A stretch of DNA of 64,000 bases from Herbidospora daliensis (GTDB taxonomy: Bacteria > Actinomycetota > Actinomycetes > Streptosporangiales > Streptosporangiaceae), in NCBI RefSeq assembly GCF_001570585.1, contig NZ_BBXF01000009.1:1-64000 (forward strand), written 5' to 3'. Numbering within the stretch: position 1 is the first letter of the stretch; each line of letters begins with the position of its first letter. The notes under the pieces were generated by a model that was not told where the DNA came from, did not search any database, and worked only from the letters and a program-made list of their open reading frames with translations. Positions 61,661 through 64,000 of the stretch are shown one piece after another. The position numbers were made by a program, and so were the translations under genes.

Positions 61661-61770
61661 AGGGCGGATGCGCCCCGCCCTGCACGGCCGGGCGCGCGGC
61701 GGCGCGTTTCCGCGTAGGGCGGATGCGCCCCGCCCTACGCGGCCGGGCGCGCGGCGGCGCGTTTCCGCGT
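61661..61770. repeat. Two tandem 55-bp units
   Basis: Two near-identical 55-bp units (61661-61715 and 61716-61770) each start AGGGCGGATGCGCCCCGCCCT, itself a hairpin, and end GGCGCGTTTCCGCGT. A weaker half-unit lies just upstream. They fill the gap between the convergent ATPase and TetR genes and contain no gene. Confidence 0.88.
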
Positions 61771-61853
61771 CTCGCGGATCTGGCCGCCCGGGTCATGCGG
61801 GCACGGCCCATCATGGGCCGGGCGTGTCGTCTCCCAGCGGACCGGCGGAGACG

Positions 61854-62543
61854 TCAGGAGGCGTTCGGGGTCGTGCCCCGGGACGGGCCGCCGCTTCTGG
61901 GGCGGGGGGTGCGGGTCGTCTTCGGGCGGGCGGCCGGGATCTCCTTGAGCGGGTGGCCGGTCGACATGCGGGCGAAGTCGAGGATGAGGCCGACCGCCTC
62001 GTCGGGGCCGATCGAGTGGTGGCGGGCGATGATGCGGTAGCCGTAGGCGTCTTCGAGGGCGACCAGGTTGCGGGCGATCTGCTCCGAGTCGCCGGCCAGG
62101 GTGAAGACCCCCTGGGCCGCGCCGACCTCCAGGATGGTCTGGTACATCGCGACCTGGCGGTCGTAGAGCGTGGTCAGCAGGGTGCCGTAGACGCGGTTGC
62201 GGCCGGCCGCGCCGCCGAGCTCGCACAGCAGGCGCACGCCCGCGTCGTCGGGGCCCTCGGGCAGGCCCGAGCGGATCGTGGTGATCAGCTTCTGGGCCGG
62301 GTCGGCGATGCCGCTGATCTTCTTGACCCGCTGCTCGTAGAAGCGCTCCATGCCCGCGTGGTGGGCCTCGATCAGCAGGTCGCGCAGATCGGGGTAGTGG
62401 TAGAGCACCGCACCCGACGTGAGACCCGCCTCTTCTGCGATCTGGTTCAGATGCACGCCCTCGGCGCCGTGCTGGATCATCGCGCGCCTGGCCGCGTCGA
62501 TCAGCTCGACCCGCCGGTCTGCCCTGCTCTTTCGCTGAGTCAT
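61854..62543 (-). CDS. TetR-family repressor (BetI-like)
   Basis: A 229-aa repressor with the HTH at ~12-55 (ELIDAARRAMIQHGAEGVHLNQIAEEAGLTSGAVLYHYPDLRDLL) and a BetI-type C-terminal domain. The last ~25 residues are Arg/Pro-rich and unstructured. It is divergent from the FAD-dependent oxidase gene at 62652; the 16-bp palindrome at 62614-62629 lies between them and is the likely operator. Related regulators control polyamine or GABA-precursor catabolism, which fits the neighbours. Confidence 0.9.
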   Translation of the reverse strand: MTQRKSRADRRVELIDAARRAMIQHGAEGVHLNQIAEEAGLTSGAVLYHYPDLRDLLIEAHHAGMERFYEQRVKKISGIADPAQKLITTIRSGLPEGPDDAGVRLLCELGGAAGRNRVYGTLLTTLYDRQVAMYQTILEVGAAQGVFTLAGDSEQIARNLVALEDAYGYRIIARHHSIGPDEAVGLILDFARMSTGHPLKEIPAARPKTTRTPRPRSGGPSRGTTPNAS

Positions 62544-62613
62544 CGCACCCCGCCCCGTATGGAGGATCTCACAACTAGTGTCGCAGCTCTTGACGTGGTT
62601 GCTCGATAAGTAT

Positions 62614-62629
62614 TTGAATCACGATTCAA
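62614..62629. promoter_or_regulatory. TetR operator upstream of the amine oxidase-like gene
   Basis: TTGAATC-AC-GATTCAA is a perfect 7+7 inverted repeat, 23 bp before the GTG of the FAD enzyme and ~70 bp before the TetR start. It is the only strong palindrome in the divergent gap. Confidence 0.75.
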
Positions 62630-62651
62630 CAAATATCGGTCGGAGGGGATC

Positions 62652-64000
62652 GTGATTACGGACGCACTGCCGAGGGTCTTCTGGACCGACCGGCCCGCTC
62701 CGGCCGCGTATCCGCCGCTGACGGGGACCACGACGGCCGACCTGCTGGTCGTGGGCGGCGGCTTCACCGGCCTCTGGGCTGCTGTGCTGGCCAAACAAGA
62801 AAACCCCGCCTGCGACGTCGTTCTGGTCGAAGCCGAACGTATCGCGTTCGGCGCCACCGGCCGCAACGGGGGCTTCATCGCCGACTCGATCACCCACGGC
62901 CTGACGCACGGCGCGCACCGCTGGCCTGGGGAGATCGATCTGCTGCTGGCGATCGGCCGCGAGAACCTGGCCGCCATCGCCGATTTCGTGGTCCACCACG
63001 ACATCGACGCCGACCTGCGGCTGATCGGCAAGACCACGGTCGCGGTTGCGCCCCACCAGGTCACCGAATTGCGGACCGCCGAAAAGCGCCACCGGGACCA
63101 TGGCGAGGACGCCACATTCCTGGACGCCGACGACATGCGGGTCGACGTCCACTCGCCCACCTACCTGGGCGGGCTGCGGCTGCGCGGCACCGGCGGCCTC
63201 GTCGACCCGGTGAAGCTGGCCTGGGGACTGCGCCGCGTCGCCGAGAACCTGGGCGTGCGGATCTACGAGCACACGCCGGTGACCGGCATGGAACGCTCCG
63301 GTTCGTCGGTACGCCTGCCCACGCCCCAGGGCCGATTCGACGCCCGCCAGGTGCTCATCGCGACCAACGCGTTCCCGTCGCCGCTCCGCCGGCTGCGCAA
63401 CTACGTCCTGCCGGTGTGGGACTACGTGCTGGTCACCGAGCCCCTCGACGCCGGACGCCGGGCCTCGCTCGGCTGGGCCGAGGCGCAGGGCATCACCGAC
63501 GCGGGCAACCAGTTCCACTACTACCGGCTGACCGCCGACGACCGCCTGCTGTTCGGCGGCTACGACGCGGTCTACAACTTCGCGGGCGGCGGCACCGACC
63601 AGCGCCCCGCCTCCCACGCCCTGCTCGCCCGCCACCTGCTGGAGACGTTCCCCCAGCTCGAAGGCGTACGGGCGACCCACCGCTGGGGCGGCCTGATCGA
63701 CTCGACCAGCCGCTTCACCCCGTTCTTCGGCACCGCCCTCGGCGGCCGGGTGGCCTACGCCCTCGGCTACACCGGGCTCGGCGTGGGCGCCTCGCGCTTC
63801 GGCGCCCTCGCCGGGCTCGACCTGCTGGCGCGGCGGGAGACGCGGCGTACCGGACTGAAGATGGTGCGCCGCCGCCCGGTGCCGTTCCCGCCCGAGCCCC
63901 TCAGGTGGCCGGTGGTCGAGTTCACCCGCCGGGCCCTGGCCCGCGCCGACGCGAACGAGGGCAGACGCGGGCCGTGGCTCCGGGTGCTCGACCGCTTCGG
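62652..64000 (+). CDS. FAD-dependent oxidoreductase, PuuB-like (partial)
   Basis: GTG 62652 follows GGAGGGGATC. At least 449 residues are in the window; the 3' end is cut off. There is a DAO-fold FAD-binding domain: TTADLLVVGGGFTGLWAAVLA near the N-terminus (GxGxxG), GATGRNGGFIAD, GTGGLVDPVKLAWGLRRVAENLGV and a C-terminal YALGYTGLGVGAS. It resembles gamma-glutamylputrescine oxidase and other bacterial amine oxidases. With the PotBCA-type importer and the TetR gene next door, oxidation of a polyamine-derived amine is likely; the exact substrate is inferred. Confidence 0.88.
   Translation, partial: MITDALPRVFWTDRPAPAAYPPLTGTTTADLLVVGGGFTGLWAAVLAKQENPACDVVLVEAERIAFGATGRNGGFIADSITHGLTHGAHRWPGEIDLLLAIGRENLAAIADFVVHHDIDADLRLIGKTTVAVAPHQVTELRTAEKRHRDHGEDATFLDADDMRVDVHSPTYLGGLRLRGTGGLVDPVKLAWGLRRVAENLGVRIYEHTPVTGMERSGSSVRLPTPQGRFDARQVLIATNAFPSPLRRLRNYVLPVWDYVLVTEPLDAGRRASLGWAEAQGITDAGNQFHYYRLTADDRLLFGGYDAVYNFAGGGTDQRPASHALLARHLLETFPQLEGVRATHRWGGLIDSTSRFTPFFGTALGGRVAYALGYTGLGVGASRFGALAGLDLLARRETRRTGLKMVRRRPVPFPPEPLRWPVVEFTRRALARADANEGRRGPWLRVLDRF

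Overview
The window is very GC-rich DNA from a high-GC Gram-positive bacterium, most plausibly a filamentous actinomycete (Streptosporangiaceae/Streptomyces-like). The supporting signs are the dense use of G/C at third codon positions, frequent GTG/TTG starts, PucR/TetR/LysR/MerR/LuxR regulators, a DUF574-type methyltransferase, a CGNR zinc finger, an AA10-CBM2 polysaccharide monooxygenase and the dxr/ispG locus with its DUF4081 acetyltransferase. The genus cannot be fixed from the sequence alone.

Layout. 1-530: end of a 23S rRNA gene, 5S rRNA and a strong terminator. 540-2060: a gene-free satellite-like array in which short terminator-like hairpins are nested in a degenerate unit of about 272 bp. 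2.1-4.5 kb: a patch of small unknown genes with less biased codon use. 4.5-10.7 kb: phenylalanine hydroxylase, a secreted phosphodiester-glycosidase-like protein, a DmpA-type peptidase with its PucR regulator, and a TetR repressor. 10.7-15.0 kb: a DHA2 exporter behind three evenly spaced operators, then an aminotransferase plus CoA-acylating semialdehyde dehydrogenase. 15.0-18.1 kb: a second DHA2 exporter flanked by decayed copies of its own 3' end on one side and by an Arg/Pro-rich tandem-repeat reading frame on the other. 18.2-26.1 kb: a polyamine-type binding lipoprotein, a saccharopine-dehydrogenase-like enzyme, GabT with a divergent PucR regulator, and a TetR/aldehyde dehydrogenase pair. 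26.1-29.1 kb: polyphosphate kinase 2 and two paralogous secreted serine proteases. 29.2-35.8 kb: dxr, a secreted chitin/cellulose monooxygenase on the opposite strand, ispG, a secreted peptidase and a GNAT protein. 35.7-43.7 kb: a DUF3037/HipA-like pair, an MBL-fold hydrolase, a large LuxR (LAL) regulator and a CHAP protein with a giant disordered linker. 43.8-56.5 kb: a Ser/Thr kinase, a degenerate response regulator and miscellaneous enzymes, transporters and regulators. 56.8-64.0 kb: a SIS isomerase plus glucosamine-kinase-like pair, a PotBCA-type ABC transporter, a TetR repressor and an amine-oxidase-like FAD enzyme that runs off the end.

Functional themes. Nitrogen and amine metabolism recurs: GabT, two aldehyde dehydrogenases, a second class III aminotransferase with MmsA, PotBCA, an orphan PotD-like lipoprotein and a PuuB-like oxidase. 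Two steps of the MEP isoprenoid pathway (dxr, ispG) sit close together. Most convergent gene pairs overlap at their 3' ends or lie within 10 bp of each other, so little space is left for dedicated terminators. The exceptions are filled with hairpins or decayed repeats.

The most unusual material is repeat-derived: the array behind the rRNA operon, the duplicated tail of the exporter gene, and the in-frame 15/17/18-codon repeat gene that overlaps the exporter start.
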